Below are positions 33,227 to 42,331 of a stretch of DNA of 64,000 nt, one piece after another. The stretch is from contig NZ_JASGBH010000001.1 of the NCBI RefSeq assembly GCF_030053395.1, positions 451,302 to 515,301 of the forward strand, written 5' to 3'. The notes under the pieces were generated by a model. That model ran no database searches, was not told where the DNA came from, and was given only the letters and a program-made list of their open reading frames with translations. How positions within the stretch are numbered: position 1 is the stretch's first letter; each line of letters starts with the position of its first letter. The DNA is from Limnohabitans lacus (GTDB lineage Bacteria > Pseudomonadota > Gammaproteobacteria > Burkholderiales > Burkholderiaceae_C). A program made the translations under genes and the position numbers.

Positions 33227-33504
33227 CAGACAACGCTTTGATGACGGGTGGCGATTTACCCACCGACCCCATCCCGCTTTTGACTTCTAGGGTTCCTGCG
33301 GATCAGATCCCGCAAGCGTTGCTGGTGGCTTTGGACGCACGGGAAGCCGAAAAAGCCTCTGTCCTTGCCTTGTCTCAGGAACTCATGAACAACCTGCGCC
33401 CAGAGTTGGACCGCATCGCCTCCGAGTTGGTTCAGCGCAGTGTACAAGGCATGTGGGAAAAACGCGCTGAAATTTACCAAAACCTCCATCACCCTAAAGG
33501 GTAA
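33223..33504 (+). CDS. Small conserved-looking hypothetical protein after holC
   Basis: A 93-residue protein with a flexible Pro-rich first third and an amphipathic helical remainder (AREAEKASVLALSQELMNNLRPELDRIASELVQRSVQ). It has no signal peptide or membrane helix. ATG 33223 overlaps the holC stop, so it is probably translated with pepA-holC. I do not recognise the family; a link with the replication clamp loader is possible only by position. Confidence 0.72.
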   Translation: MTDNALMTGGDLPTDPIPLLTSRVPADQIPQALLVALDAREAEKASVLALSQELMNNLRPELDRIASELVQRSVQGMWEKRAEIYQNLHHPKG

Positions 33505-33602
33505 ATTGGGAGGGCTTTTGGTTTTCCCTCAGACACTTCGAAGGTTTTTTGCTTTATCTTTGCGACTTGCTTGATTGAAGCAATTTCTTCTTCGGAGTTT
33601 TC

Positions 33603-34769
33603 ATGACATTTCCCGCTCACCGTTCTTTGACCGTTGTGGCCCTCGCTGTTGCAGCACTCGGCTTGGCTGCCTGCGGCAAGAAAGAAACCGCATCGGATGC
33701 CCAGGTCATCAAAATTGGTCACGTTGGCCCCGTCAGTGGCGCCATCGCCCACTTGGGCAAGGACAACGAAAACGGCGCCCGCATGGCCATTGAAGAGCTC
33801 AATGCCGCTGGTTTGAAGATGGGCGACAAGCCCGTCAAGTTTGAACTGCTGGCTGAAGACGATGCCGCCGACCCCAAACAAGGCACCGCTGCCGCGCAAA
33901 AATTGGTGGACGCCAAAGTCAATGGCGTGATCGGTCACCTGAACTCGGGCACCACCATCCCAGCCTCACAGATTTACAACACCGCTGGCATTCCTCAAAT
34001 TTCACCTTCGGCCACCAACCCCAAGTACACCCGTCAGGGCTATACCGGCGCTTTCCGCGTGGTGGCTGACGACGTGCACCTCGGCGGCACTCTGGGCAAA
34101 TACGCGGTTGAAACGCTCAAAGGCAAAAACATTGCCGTGATCGATGACCGCACGGCTTATGGCCAAGGCGTGGCCGAAGAGTTCAAAAAAGGCGCAACGG
34201 CCGCTGGCGGCACCATCGTGGGCCACGAGTTCACCACCGACAAGGCCTCTGACTTCAATGCCATCTTGACCACCCTGAAAGCCAAAAAACCAGACGTCGT
34301 CTTCTTTGGTGGCATGGATGCCGTGGCTGGCCCCATGCTGCGTCAGATGAAATCTTTGGGCATCAACGCCAAATTCATGGGGGGTGACGGCATCTGCACC
34401 ACCGAGTTGGCCAAACTGGCTGGCGACGCCATGAAGGACGAAACCGTGTTCTGCGCGGAAGCCGGTGGTGTGGAAGGCGAACAAAAAGCCGGCATGGACA
34501 AGTTCCGTGCGGACTTCAAAGCCAAGTTCAATGCCGACGTTCAGGTCTATGCACCCTACGTCTATGACGCTGTCAAAGTCATGGCCACGGCCATGGTCAA
34601 TGCCGGCTCCGCTGACCCCGCCAAATACCTGCCTGCTTTGAAAGCCATCAAGTACAAGGGCGTGACTGGCGACATCGTGTTCGACGAAAAAGGCGACATC
34701 AAAAATGGCGCTTTGACCCTGTACACCTACAAAGGTGGCGAGCGCGCCCAACTGGCCGTTGTTCGTTGA
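33603..34769 (+). CDS. Branched-chain amino acid ABC transporter substrate-binding protein (LivJ-like)
   Basis: A type I periplasmic binding protein of 388 residues. It has a lipoprotein-like signal (LAAC, Cys24) and the Leu/Ile/Val-binding features GHVGPVSGAIAHLGKDNENG, VIGHLNSGTTIPAS and DVQVYAPYVYDAVKVMA. The likely ligand is a branched-chain amino acid or related amide. No permease (LivH/M) or ATPase (LivG/F) gene is near; a terminator follows, so it is an orphan and must pair with a distant transporter. Confidence 0.91.
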   Translation: MTFPAHRSLTVVALAVAALGLAACGKKETASDAQVIKIGHVGPVSGAIAHLGKDNENGARMAIEELNAAGLKMGDKPVKFELLAEDDAADPKQGTAAAQKLVDAKVNGVIGHLNSGTTIPASQIYNTAGIPQISPSATNPKYTRQGYTGAFRVVADDVHLGGTLGKYAVETLKGKNIAVIDDRTAYGQGVAEEFKKGATAAGGTIVGHEFTTDKASDFNAILTTLKAKKPDVVFFGGMDAVAGPMLRQMKSLGINAKFMGGDGICTTELAKLAGDAMKDETVFCAEAGGVEGEQKAGMDKFRADFKAKFNADVQVYAPYVYDAVKVMATAMVNAGSADPAKYLPALKAIKYKGVTGDIVFDEKGDIKNGALTLYTYKGGERAQLAVVR

Positions 34770-34803
34770 TGCCACGCGCCCCGAACAGGGGCGTTGAAGG
34801 CAT

Positions 34804-34836
34804 AAAAAAAGCCTGCACTTGCGTGCAGGCTTTTTT
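34804..34836. terminator. Bidirectional terminator between livJ-like gene and tRNA-Ser
   Basis: GCCTGCAC (34811-34818) pairs with GTGCAGGC (34823-34830) around a 4-base loop. As precede and Ts follow the stem, so it works on both strands. Confidence 0.92.
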
Positions 34837-34842
34837 CGTTTC

Positions 34843-34933
34843 TGGCGGAACAGGCGGGATTCGAACCCGCGGTGGGCTATTAACCCACACACGCTTTCCA
34901 GGCGTGCGACTTAAACCACTCATCCACCGTTCC
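34843..34933 (-). tRNA. tRNA-Ser (anticodon GGA)
   Basis: On the minus strand acceptor GGAACGG pairs with CTGTTCC. The anticodon stem-loop has CTGGAAA with anticodon GGA, followed by a long variable arm (TGGGTTAATAGCCCA), which marks a class II tRNA. The T-loop GGTTCGAAT is present and the CCA is encoded. At 91 bases it has the expected length. It reads UCC and UCU codons. Confidence 0.97.
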
Positions 34934-35112
34934 AGAACTTTCAATTGTAGCAGTGGAAATCAGGCTTTTTGACGTGTCAACGCAAATCCTGCCGCCGGGC
35001 TAGCGAAGGTTTTTTCATGAAATCTGAGCTTTGTCGCGTGGAAGTCACTTTTTATCCTTAAACTTCGCGGCTATTTCCCTCATTTCCAACGGGCGCCAGC
35101 CCAACCCAGTCC

Positions 35113-37389
35113 ATGAAATTTCGCTTTCCGATCGTCATCATCGACGAAGACTACCGTTCCGAAAACACGTCGGGTCTGGGCATCCGCGCTTTGGCAGATG
35201 CCATCGTCAGCGAAGGCTTCGAAGTTCTGGGGGTGACCAGCTACGGCGATCTGTCTCAGTTCGCCCAGCAGCAAAGCCGTGCAAGCGCCTTCATTTTGTC
35301 GATTGACGATGAAGAGTTCTCGCCAGGACCTGATCTGGACCCCGCCGTGATCAGCCTGCGGGCCTTCATCGACGAAGTGCGCCGCAAGAACGCCGATGTA
35401 CCGATCTACATTTACGGCGAAACCAAGACCAGCCAGCACCTGCCCAACGACATCCTGCGCGAGTTGCACGGCTTCATCCACATGTACGAAGACACGCCCG
35501 AGTTCATGGCGCGTCACATCATCCGCGAAGCCAAGAGCTACCTCGAGGGTCTGCAGCCCCCGTTCTTCAAGGCTTTGCTCGATTACGCCGAGGACGGCTC
35601 CTACTCGTGGCATTGCCCCGGCCACTCTGGCGGCGTGGCTTTCTTGAAGAGCCCTGTCGGTCAGATGTACCACCAGTTTTACGGTGAAAACATGCTGCGC
35701 GCCGACGTGTGCAATGCGGTGGAAGAGCTCGGCCAGTTGCTGGACCACAACGGCGCGATTGGTGAGAGCGAGCGCAACGCCGCTCGTATTTTCAACGCCG
35801 ACCACTGTTTCTTTGTGACCAACGGCACCAGCACCTCCAACAAAATGGTTTGGCACCACGCCGTGGCGCCAGGCGATGTCGTGGTGGTGGACCGCAACTG
35901 CCACAAGTCCATCCTGCATTCGATCATCATGACCGGGGCCATTCCGGTTTTCTTGAAGCCCACGCGCAACCATTTCGGCATCATTGGCCCGATCCCCAAA
36001 AGCGAATTCGAGCCCGCCGCCATTCAGGCCAAGATCAAGAAAAACCCTTTGCTCAAAGGCGTTGACGCCAAAAAGGTCAAGCCTCGCATCTTGACGCTGA
36101 CACAGTCCACTTACGACGGCGTTCTTTACAACACCGAGACCATCAAGGGCATGCTCGACGGTTATGTCGAAAACCTGCACTTCGACGAGGCTTGGTTGCC
36201 GCATGCGGCTTTCCATCCGTTCTATGGCCCGTACCATGCGATGGGCAAAAAGCGCGCCCGTCCTAAAGAGTCGATGGTTTATGCCACCCAATCCATTCAC
36301 AAACTGTTGGCGGGCATCAGCCAAGCGAGCCATGTGTTGGTGCAGGACGCGCAAAACACCAAGCTGGACCGTCCGCTGTTCAACGAGGCGTACTTGATGC
36401 ACACCTCCACCAGCCCGCAGTACAGCATCATCGCCAGCTGTGACGTGGCGGCGGCCATGATGGAGCCACCTGGCGGTACTGCACTGGTGGAAGAGAGCAT
36501 TGCCGAGGCGCTGGACTTCCGCCGAGCCATGCGCAAGGTCGATGCCGAATACGGCAAGGACTGGTGGTTCAAAGTTTGGGGCCCCGAGAAATTCTCGGAA
36601 GAGGGCGTCGGCCGTGCTGACGACTGGATCTTGCGCAACGATCCTCGCAAGAAAGCCAGCAAATGGCACGGCTTTGGCCAGCAGTTGGCCGATGGCTTCA
36701 ACATGTTGGACCCGATCAAATCGACCATCGTGACCCCGGGCTTGGACTTGGACGGCAAGTTCGACAAGACCGGTATTCCTGCGTCCATCGTCAGCAAGTT
36801 CCTGACCGAGCACGGCGTTGTGGTGGAAAAGACTGGCCTGTACAGCTTCTTCATCATGTTCACCATCGGCATCACCAAGGGCCGCTGGAACACCTTGCTG
36901 ACGGCTTTGCAGCAGTTCAAGGACGATTACGCCAAGAACCAGCCGATGTGGAAGATCTTGCCCGAGTTCTGCCAAAAGCACCCTCGTTACGAGCGCATGG
37001 GCTTGCGTGATCTGTGCCAGCACGTGCACGAGATGTACGCCCGTTACGACATCGCCCGTTTGACGACTGACATGTACCTGTCGGATTTGGCACCCGCCAT
37101 GAAGCCTTCTGATGCCTACGCGCACATTGCCCAGCGCAAGACCGAGCGCGTGGAAATCGACCACCTCGAAGGCCGTATCACGGTGGGTCTGGTCACGCCT
37201 TACCCACCTGGCATTCCCTTGCTGATCCCCGGTGAAGTCTTCAACAAGAAGATCGTCGACTACCTCAAGTTCGCCCGCCAGTTCAACCAAGAGTGTCCCG
37301 GCTTTGAAACCGACATCCACGGTCTGGTCGAAATCAAGGACGACGAGGGCAAGAAGCGCTACTACGCCGATTGCGTCAAAGAGTCTTGA
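35113..37389 (+). CDS. Orn/Lys/Arg decarboxylase (fold-type I)
   Basis: A 758-residue PLP enzyme of the large biodegradative decarboxylase family. It has an N-terminal response-regulator-like wing domain (about 1-130, ADAIVSEGFEVLGVTSYGD), the aminotransferase-like core with HCPGHSGG, the PLP lysine K397 in ATQSIHKLLAG, and a C-terminal domain. Substrate could be arginine, lysine or ornithine; sequence reading alone does not decide. There is no neighbouring amino acid/amine antiporter, unlike the acid-resistance operons, so a biosynthetic polyamine role is at least as likely. The preceding 179 bases to tRNA-Ser hold no recognisable element. Confidence 0.93.
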   Translation: MKFRFPIVIIDEDYRSENTSGLGIRALADAIVSEGFEVLGVTSYGDLSQFAQQQSRASAFILSIDDEEFSPGPDLDPAVISLRAFIDEVRRKNADVPIYIYGETKTSQHLPNDILRELHGFIHMYEDTPEFMARHIIREAKSYLEGLQPPFFKALLDYAEDGSYSWHCPGHSGGVAFLKSPVGQMYHQFYGENMLRADVCNAVEELGQLLDHNGAIGESERNAARIFNADHCFFVTNGTSTSNKMVWHHAVAPGDVVVVDRNCHKSILHSIIMTGAIPVFLKPTRNHFGIIGPIPKSEFEPAAIQAKIKKNPLLKGVDAKKVKPRILTLTQSTYDGVLYNTETIKGMLDGYVENLHFDEAWLPHAAFHPFYGPYHAMGKKRARPKESMVYATQSIHKLLAGISQASHVLVQDAQNTKLDRPLFNEAYLMHTSTSPQYSIIASCDVAAAMMEPPGGTALVEESIAEALDFRRAMRKVDAEYGKDWWFKVWGPEKFSEEGVGRADDWILRNDPRKKASKWHGFGQQLADGFNMLDPIKSTIVTPGLDLDGKFDKTGIPASIVSKFLTEHGVVVEKTGLYSFFIMFTIGITKGRWNTLLTALQQFKDDYAKNQPMWKILPEFCQKHPRYERMGLRDLCQHVHEMYARYDIARLTTDMYLSDLAPAMKPSDAYAHIAQRKTERVEIDHLEGRITVGLVTPYPPGIPLLIPGEVFNKKIVDYLKFARQFNQECPGFETDIHGLVEIKDDEGKKRYYADCVKES

Positions 37390-37425
37390 ACCTGCGAGCG
37401 GACTGTCCGTTTCAGTTGGGACAAT

Positions 37426-37451
37426 AAAAAAGCGGCCAAGGCCGCTTTTTT
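37426..37451. terminator. Bidirectional terminator between decarboxylase and fabI
   Basis: AGCGGC and GCCGCT form a stem around CAAG, flanked by six As on the left and Ts on the right. It lies 36 bases after the decarboxylase stop and 17 bases from the fabI stop. Confidence 0.9.
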
Positions 37452-37468
37452 GATGGATCGTCTAAAGT

Positions 37469-38284
37469 TCAAGCTGTTTCGGCTGGCTCAGCAATGCCAC
37501 CCACCACTTGGCTGAAACCGCCGTCCACATAGGTGATTTCGGCGGTCACGCCTGCGGCCAAATCGCTCAGCAAGAATGCGGCGACATTGCCCACGTCGTC
37601 GATCGTGACGTTGCGGCGGATGGGCGAGGTCTCGGCCACCACCGACAAAATCTTGCCGAAACCCTTGATGCCGCTGGCGGCCAGGGTTTTGATGGGGCCA
37701 GCCGAAATGCCGTTGGCACGCATACCGCGGCCTTGGCTACCGAGTGATTCGGCCAGGTAGCGCACAGAAGCTTCCAGGCTGGCTTTGGCCAAGCCCATGG
37801 TGTTGTAGTTGGGCACATTGCGGATGGCACCCAAGTAGGTCAAGGTCAACACCGACGATTTGTCGTTCAGGTAAGGCAGGCAGGCCTTGGCCATCGCAGG
37901 GAAGCTGTAGGCGCTGATGTCGTGTGCGATCTTGAAGCCTTCGCGCGACAGGCCTTCCAGAAAGTCACCCGCAATGGCTTCGCGGGGGGCGTAACCAATG
38001 GCGTGCACAAAGCCATCAAACTTGGGCCAGTGGACCGACAAATCGGTGAACAGCTTTTCAATTTGCTCATCGCTGCCCACATCGCAGTCAAACACCAGTT
38101 TGGAGCCAAAGTCTGCTGCGAATTCTGTGATGCGGTCTTTGAAACGCTCGCCCACATAGCTGAAGGCCAGCTCAGCGCCTTGTGCGTGACAAGCTTTGGC
38201 GATGCCATAAGCAATCGAGCGGTTGGACAGTACGCCAGTGATCAGCAGTTTTTTGCCTGTGAGGAAACCTGTTGGAGTGGTCAT
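37469..38284 (-). CDS. fabI: Enoyl-[acyl-carrier-protein] reductase (NADH)
   Basis: FabI does the last reduction in each cycle of fatty acid elongation. This 271-residue SDR-fold protein has the FabI nucleotide motif [13 protein letters not shown] and the catalytic Y-x6-K in NTMGLAKAS with the preceding Tyr, and it ends [17 protein letters not shown] 38284 ([12 protein letters not shown]) is chosen over a TTG at 38305. It is the target of triclosan-type inhibitors in other bacteria. Confidence 0.96.
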   Translation of the reverse strand: MTTPTGFLTGKKLLITGVLSNRSIAYGIAKACHAQGAELAFSYVGERFKDRITEFAADFGSKLVFDCDVGSDEQIEKLFTDLSVHWPKFDGFVHAIGYAPREAIAGDFLEGLSREGFKIAHDISAYSFPAMAKACLPYLNDKSSVLTLTYLGAIRNVPNYNTMGLAKASLEASVRYLAESLGSQGRGMRANGISAGPIKTLAASGIKGFGKILSVVAETSPIRRNVTIDDVGNVAAFLLSDLAAGVTAEITYVDGGFSQVVGGIAEPAETA

Positions 38285-38344
38285 GGAAGTCTTCTTTCGG
38301 AACAAAATCTGGGTGGGATTGTCGCATGCGCCACTGGGCGTTTT

Positions 38345-39997
38345 TCAGGCACTGCCCCAGCCGCGCCATCGGGCAAAGGCAATGGCCGCCAAGGGCATCA
38401 GCAGCCCTATCACCAGGGCACTCAGCAGCAAACCGCTCAGGTCTGCGTAGTTGGCGGGCACGGTGATGGCGCCACTGGCGTCTCGCACTTGGCGTGTCAA
38501 TGTGAAAATTTGGTTCAGGTATTTGGTGCCCAATTGCGCAGCCGACAGGGCCAGGTTGGTGAAACTGGCCATGACCGCAAAATACGTGGCTTTGAGGTGG
38601 GGCGGGGCGGAGTTGGCAATCCAGACCAGCATCGGAATCATGCTGATTTGGCCCAGCGGCGACTCCAAGGCGGTATCCACCAAAGCGATGAAGCGCGCAT
38701 CGACCACGCCGCCCGTGTGCGCCGCGGTCCAGTGGTGCAGGCCCCAACTCATGCCCAAGGTCGGCAGGCTGAGCAAGGTGCCCAGCACCGTGAGCGACCC
38801 CACCACATAAAAGATCGACCGCGAGGACATGAAACGCCGAAATACGAACATGCCCGCCAAGGCCAAGGTGCTGCCAATGAGCGACAAAACCGAGAAAAAG
38901 GGCTGGTCAAAACCCAGTTCATCGATCATCCACCAGTTCATCCCAGCACCCGTGCCGGGAACCGCTCGGAACATGAAAATGACCAAAGCCGTGCCCAGCA
39001 GGGTCTGGCGTGCCGAGGGTTCAAGCTCGCGCATCAGCCTGGCCATCAAGGTGCCAATGATGGCCATGGAGCTGACAAAAATCAGCTCTTGGCTGTAGCG
39101 CCAGCCTGACAGGCCCAGCCCAATGGTCAGGGCCACAAAAAACAAGCTGCCCACCAAAAGAACCGCATTGGGCGTGGTTTCTTCTTCATCGGACCTCAGC
39201 AAGGCCAGGGCCTGATGCCGGTCCAGCCCTCTGGCCATGTGTTGCTTCAGTTGTTGGCCGCGTTGCAAACGCGCCACCACCAGTCCAGCGACCGACATCA
39301 AGGGGATGATCAGCGCCATCAGGTAAAGATTTTGGTAAGTCTCTGTTTTTGCCGCCGCGCTCAAATTGCGCACATCGGCAAACATGCCCAAATTGATCAG
39401 GGCCACGATGATGGTGCCTCCCACGATGGCCACGCGGCCCAAGGTCTGCATGGTGGTGTGCATTTGCTTGAGGATGGCCGGATCGACCGGTGTTCCGTCG
39501 GCTTGAAAACGTGGCACGGCTTCGACCGTCATGGCGTCGGCGGTGGCGTCTTGCAACACATAGCCCACCGGGCTGAGCAAGGCGGCCAGCACAAACCAAT
39601 GGTTCACGCTCCAGACCGAGGCCATGGCCTCGCGCTGCCCGACCAAGCCCGCCATGATGAGCAAACTGGCTGCGATGAGGCCGGCACCCAAGAGGATGAA
39701 ACCTGATTTGTAGCGCCAAAAGATGTCGACCAAATGGCCAATGGGCATCTTCAAGGCCCAGGGCAGACCGGCCCAAAAAGCCAGGGCAGCCAGGAATTCG
39801 GCCGACAAGCCCAAATGTTCTTTAACGAAGAAGGTGCCCACGATGCCTGTGAGGCCTTGCACCCCAGCGGCCATGTAAACCATGAGGGGTGGCAAGAAAG
39901 ACCACCGCATGTCGCGAGCCAAAGACCTGACGTTTTCGTCCAACCAACGTGAAATTGTGTTCAAACCATGCCCCTTAGACTTCACAGGAGCGTCCAT
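38345..39997 (-). CDS. MFS-type transporter, possibly folate/biopterin (BT1)-like
   Basis: A 550-residue inner-membrane protein with about 12 hydrophobic segments. Loop motifs include GLPWALKMPIGHLVDIF and DATADAMTVEAVP, which remind me of the BT1/FBT branch of the major facilitator superfamily, but AmpG-like proteins are a plausible alternative and the substrate is unknown. ATG 39997 has a strong AGGAAGG site. The gene runs towards fabI with 60 bases between and may share its transcript. Confidence 0.7.
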   Translation of the reverse strand: MDAPVKSKGHGLNTISRWLDENVRSLARDMRWSFLPPLMVYMAAGVQGLTGIVGTFFVKEHLGLSAEFLAALAFWAGLPWALKMPIGHLVDIFWRYKSGFILLGAGLIAASLLIMAGLVGQREAMASVWSVNHWFVLAALLSPVGYVLQDATADAMTVEAVPRFQADGTPVDPAILKQMHTTMQTLGRVAIVGGTIIVALINLGMFADVRNLSAAAKTETYQNLYLMALIIPLMSVAGLVVARLQRGQQLKQHMARGLDRHQALALLRSDEEETTPNAVLLVGSLFFVALTIGLGLSGWRYSQELIFVSSMAIIGTLMARLMRELEPSARQTLLGTALVIFMFRAVPGTGAGMNWWMIDELGFDQPFFSVLSLIGSTLALAGMFVFRRFMSSRSIFYVVGSLTVLGTLLSLPTLGMSWGLHHWTAAHTGGVVDARFIALVDTALESPLGQISMIPMLVWIANSAPPHLKATYFAVMASFTNLALSAAQLGTKYLNQIFTLTRQVRDASGAITVPANYADLSGLLLSALVIGLLMPLAAIAFARWRGWGSA

Positions 39998-40095
39998 TGT
40001 GCCTTCCTGTCGGCATGCACCAGTTTGGGCTGGCCTTCGGGCGCTTGTTGGCACATATTTCGCTTAAAAATCACACACTTAGCTCGTTTTTCAGA

Positions 40096-40101
40096 TAGAA
40101 T
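40096..40101 (+). promoter_or_regulatory. Possible -10 element of the rimP-nusA operon
   Basis: TAGAAT lies 19 bases before the leader terminator stem. No convincing -35 is visible at the right spacing, so this is a weak call made mainly because the leader terminator needs an upstream promoter. Confidence 0.35.
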
Positions 40102-40119
40102 ACCGACTTCACGACCAAA

Positions 40120-40148
40120 CGGGCGGGTTTTCACCGCCCGTTTTTTTT
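40120..40148 (+). terminator. Intrinsic terminator (attenuator-like) in the rimP leader
   Basis: CGGGCGG (40120-40126) pairs with CCGCCCG (40134-40140) around a 7-base loop, followed by eight Ts. No gene on the plus strand ends just upstream; the divergent transporter starts at 39997 and rimP starts at 40186. A strong terminator between a promoter region and the first gene is what an attenuator looks like. Confidence 0.8.
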
Positions 40149-40185
40149 GGTCTTTCATTTTTCAAGTCTGATATTTCGAAGTTCT

Positions 40186-40749
40186 GTGGCACTGCAACAA
40201 ATCGTTGAAGAAACCGTGACCGGCCTGGGCTATGACCTGGTCGAAATTGAACGCACTGCGGGCGGTTTGCTGCGCATCACCATCGATTGGCCGTGGGCGC
40301 CAGGCTCGGAAGCTTTCATCACGGTTGAAGACTGCGAAAAAGTCAACCGCCAGTTGCAGTTTGCCCTTGAAGTAGATGGCGTGACCTACAACCGCCTGGA
40401 GATTTCATCGCCAGGCATTGACCGTCCTTTGCGTCATGAAAAAGACTTTGAACGCTTTGCAGGCGAGTTGATCGATCTGACGCTCAAAGCCCCCATGGGT
40501 GAAAACGCGGCCGGCATGGTCAGCGCCAACCGCAAAAAATTTCGCGGCACGCTCGAGCGTGACGCAGCCGGTACCGGCTGGCAAATCGTCTGGAGCGATG
40601 AGCCCGCCGTCAAACCCGGCCAAAGAATCAGTAAAAAACGTGCCCCTTTGCCCATGCATGCCTTGGGGTTCACGCTGGACGAATTGCGTGACGCCCGTTT
40701 GGCGCCCGTGGTGGATTTCAAAGGACGGAAGTCCAAGGCACAAGCCTGA
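40186..40749 (+). CDS. rimP: Ribosome maturation factor RimP
   Basis: RimP helps the late assembly of the 30S subunit. The 187-residue product starts (M)ALQQIVEETVTGLGYDLVEIE and has VEISSPGIDRPL-type sequence (LEISSPGIDRPLRHEKDFERF), the family hallmark. GTG 40186 is chosen for this conserved start; a TTG at 40147 would begin inside the terminator's T run. It heads the rimP-nusA-infB operon. Confidence 0.95.
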   Translation: MALQQIVEETVTGLGYDLVEIERTAGGLLRITIDWPWAPGSEAFITVEDCEKVNRQLQFALEVDGVTYNRLEISSPGIDRPLRHEKDFERFAGELIDLTLKAPMGENAAGMVSANRKKFRGTLERDAAGTGWQIVWSDEPAVKPGQRISKKRAPLPMHALGFTLDELRDARLAPVVDFKGRKSKAQA

Positions 40750-40821
40750 CGCTCGCGTCGGCTGTTTGAATATTTGAATCGGGATTGCATTGCAGTCCCA
40801 CTGGAACAGGAGAGTCGAGTC

Positions 40822-42306
40822 ATGAATCGCGAAATGTTGATGTTGGTCGAAGCCATCTCACGTGAAAAGAACGTGGAGCGCGACGTGGTGTTTGGTGCTG
40901 TGGAAGCCGCTTTGGCCCAAGCCACCAAAAAGCTGTTTGAAGGCGAAGTGGACATCCGCGTGGCCGTTGACCGCGACAGCGGCAACTACGAAACCTTCCG
41001 CCGCTGGCACGTGGTGCCCGACGAAGCCGGTTTGCAGTTGCCCGAGCAGGAAATCTTGCTGTTTGAAGCCCAAGAGCAAATCCCAGACATCGAAGTTGAC
41101 GAATACATCGAAGAGCCGATCGAGTCTTTGCCCATTGGCCGCATTGGCGCCATGGCGGCCAAGCAAGTGATCTTGCAAAAGATCCGCGACGCAGAGCGTG
41201 AAATGCTGCTCAACGATTTCATGTCGCGCGGCGAAAAAATCTTTGTCGGCACCGTCAAGCGCATGGACAAGGGCGACATCATTTGTGAAGCCGGTCGCGT
41301 TGAAGGCCGCTTGCGTCGCAGCGAAATGATCCCCAAGGAAAACCTGCGCAGCGGTGACCGCGTGCGCGCCATGATCATGGACGTGGACCTGACCCTGCGC
41401 GGCGCGCCCATCATCTTGTCGCGTTCGGCGCCCGAATTCATGATCGAGCTGTTCCGTCAGGAAGTGCCCGAGATCGAGCAAGGCCTGCTGGAAATCAAAA
41501 CCTGCGCCCGTGACCCTGGTTCGCGCGCCAAGATCGCTGTGCTCTCGCACGACAAGCGTGTGGACCCGATTGGCACCTGCGTCGGCGTGCGTGGCACCCG
41601 AGTGAATGCCGTAACCAATGAATTGGCTGGCGAGCGTGTGGATATCGTGCTGTGGAGCGAAGACCCCGCCCAGTTTGTGATCGGTGCATTGGCCCCCGCC
41701 AACGTGCAGTCCATTGTGGTGGACGAAGAAAAGCACGCCATGGACGTGGTGGTGGACGAAGAAAACTTGGCGATCGCGATCGGTCGCGGTGGTCAAAACG
41801 TCCGCTTGGCTTCTGACCTGACCGGCTGGAAGATCAACATCATGGACGCGGCCGAATCTGCCCAAAAGCAGGCCGAAGAAACCTCCGGTATCCGTCAGCT
41901 GTTCATGGAAAAGCTTGATGTGGACCAGGAGATCGCCGACATCCTGATCGAAGAAGGTTTCACCAGCCTGGAAGAAGTGGCTTATGTGCCCATCCAGGAA
42001 ATGCTGGAGATCGAAAGCTTCGACGAAGACACCATCAACGAGCTGCGCGCACGCGCCAAAGACGCTTTGTTGACCCTCGAGATCGCACGTGAAGAGAGTG
42101 TCGAAGACGTCTCTCAAGACCTGCGTGACCTGCCTGGCCTGACGCCTGAGCTGATTTCCAAGCTGGTGGAAGCGGGTGTCCACACCCGCGACGACCTGGC
42201 TGACCTGGCGACTGACGAATTGACCGACATCACTGGTCAAACCGCCGAAGAAGCCACCGCCCTGATCATGAAAGCCCGCGAACATTGGTTCGCAGGCCAG
42301 GCCTGA
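40822..42306 (+). CDS. nusA: Transcription termination/antitermination factor NusA
   Basis: NusA binds RNA polymerase and acts in pausing, termination and rRNA antitermination. The 494-residue protein has the N-terminal polymerase-binding domain ([18 protein letters not shown]), S1 domain (about 135-200), KH1-KH2 ([28 protein letters not shown]) and two C-terminal acidic repeats as in other proteobacteria. AGGAGA at 40808-40813 serves ATG 40822. In E. coli it represses its own operon, which makes the leader terminator upstream of rimP of interest. Confidence 0.98.
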   Translation: MNREMLMLVEAISREKNVERDVVFGAVEAALAQATKKLFEGEVDIRVAVDRDSGNYETFRRWHVVPDEAGLQLPEQEILLFEAQEQIPDIEVDEYIEEPIESLPIGRIGAMAAKQVILQKIRDAEREMLLNDFMSRGEKIFVGTVKRMDKGDIICEAGRVEGRLRRSEMIPKENLRSGDRVRAMIMDVDLTLRGAPIILSRSAPEFMIELFRQEVPEIEQGLLEIKTCARDPGSRAKIAVLSHDKRVDPIGTCVGVRGTRVNAVTNELAGERVDIVLWSEDPAQFVIGALAPANVQSIVVDEEKHAMDVVVDEENLAIAIGRGGQNVRLASDLTGWKINIMDAAESAQKQAEETSGIRQLFMEKLDVDQEIADILIEEGFTSLEEVAYVPIQEMLEIESFDEDTINELRARAKDALLTLEIAREESVEDVSQDLRDLPGLTPELISKLVEAGVHTRDDLADLATDELTDITGQTAEEATALIMKAREHWFAGQA

Positions 42307-42331
42307 AGTTAACGGAGGCTTGAACACCATT

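Noticed and set aside
35080..37320. A 746-codon open frame antisense to the decarboxylase, and similar ones opposite infB, smc and nusA
   Set aside because: They mirror G+C-rich codon use of the real genes, have no ribosome-binding sites or family motifs, and the sense strand encodes clear conserved proteins.
40147..40185. TTG 40147 as the rimP start
   Set aside because: It would begin in the terminator T tract and add 13 residues not in the family; GTG 40186 gives the conserved N-terminus.
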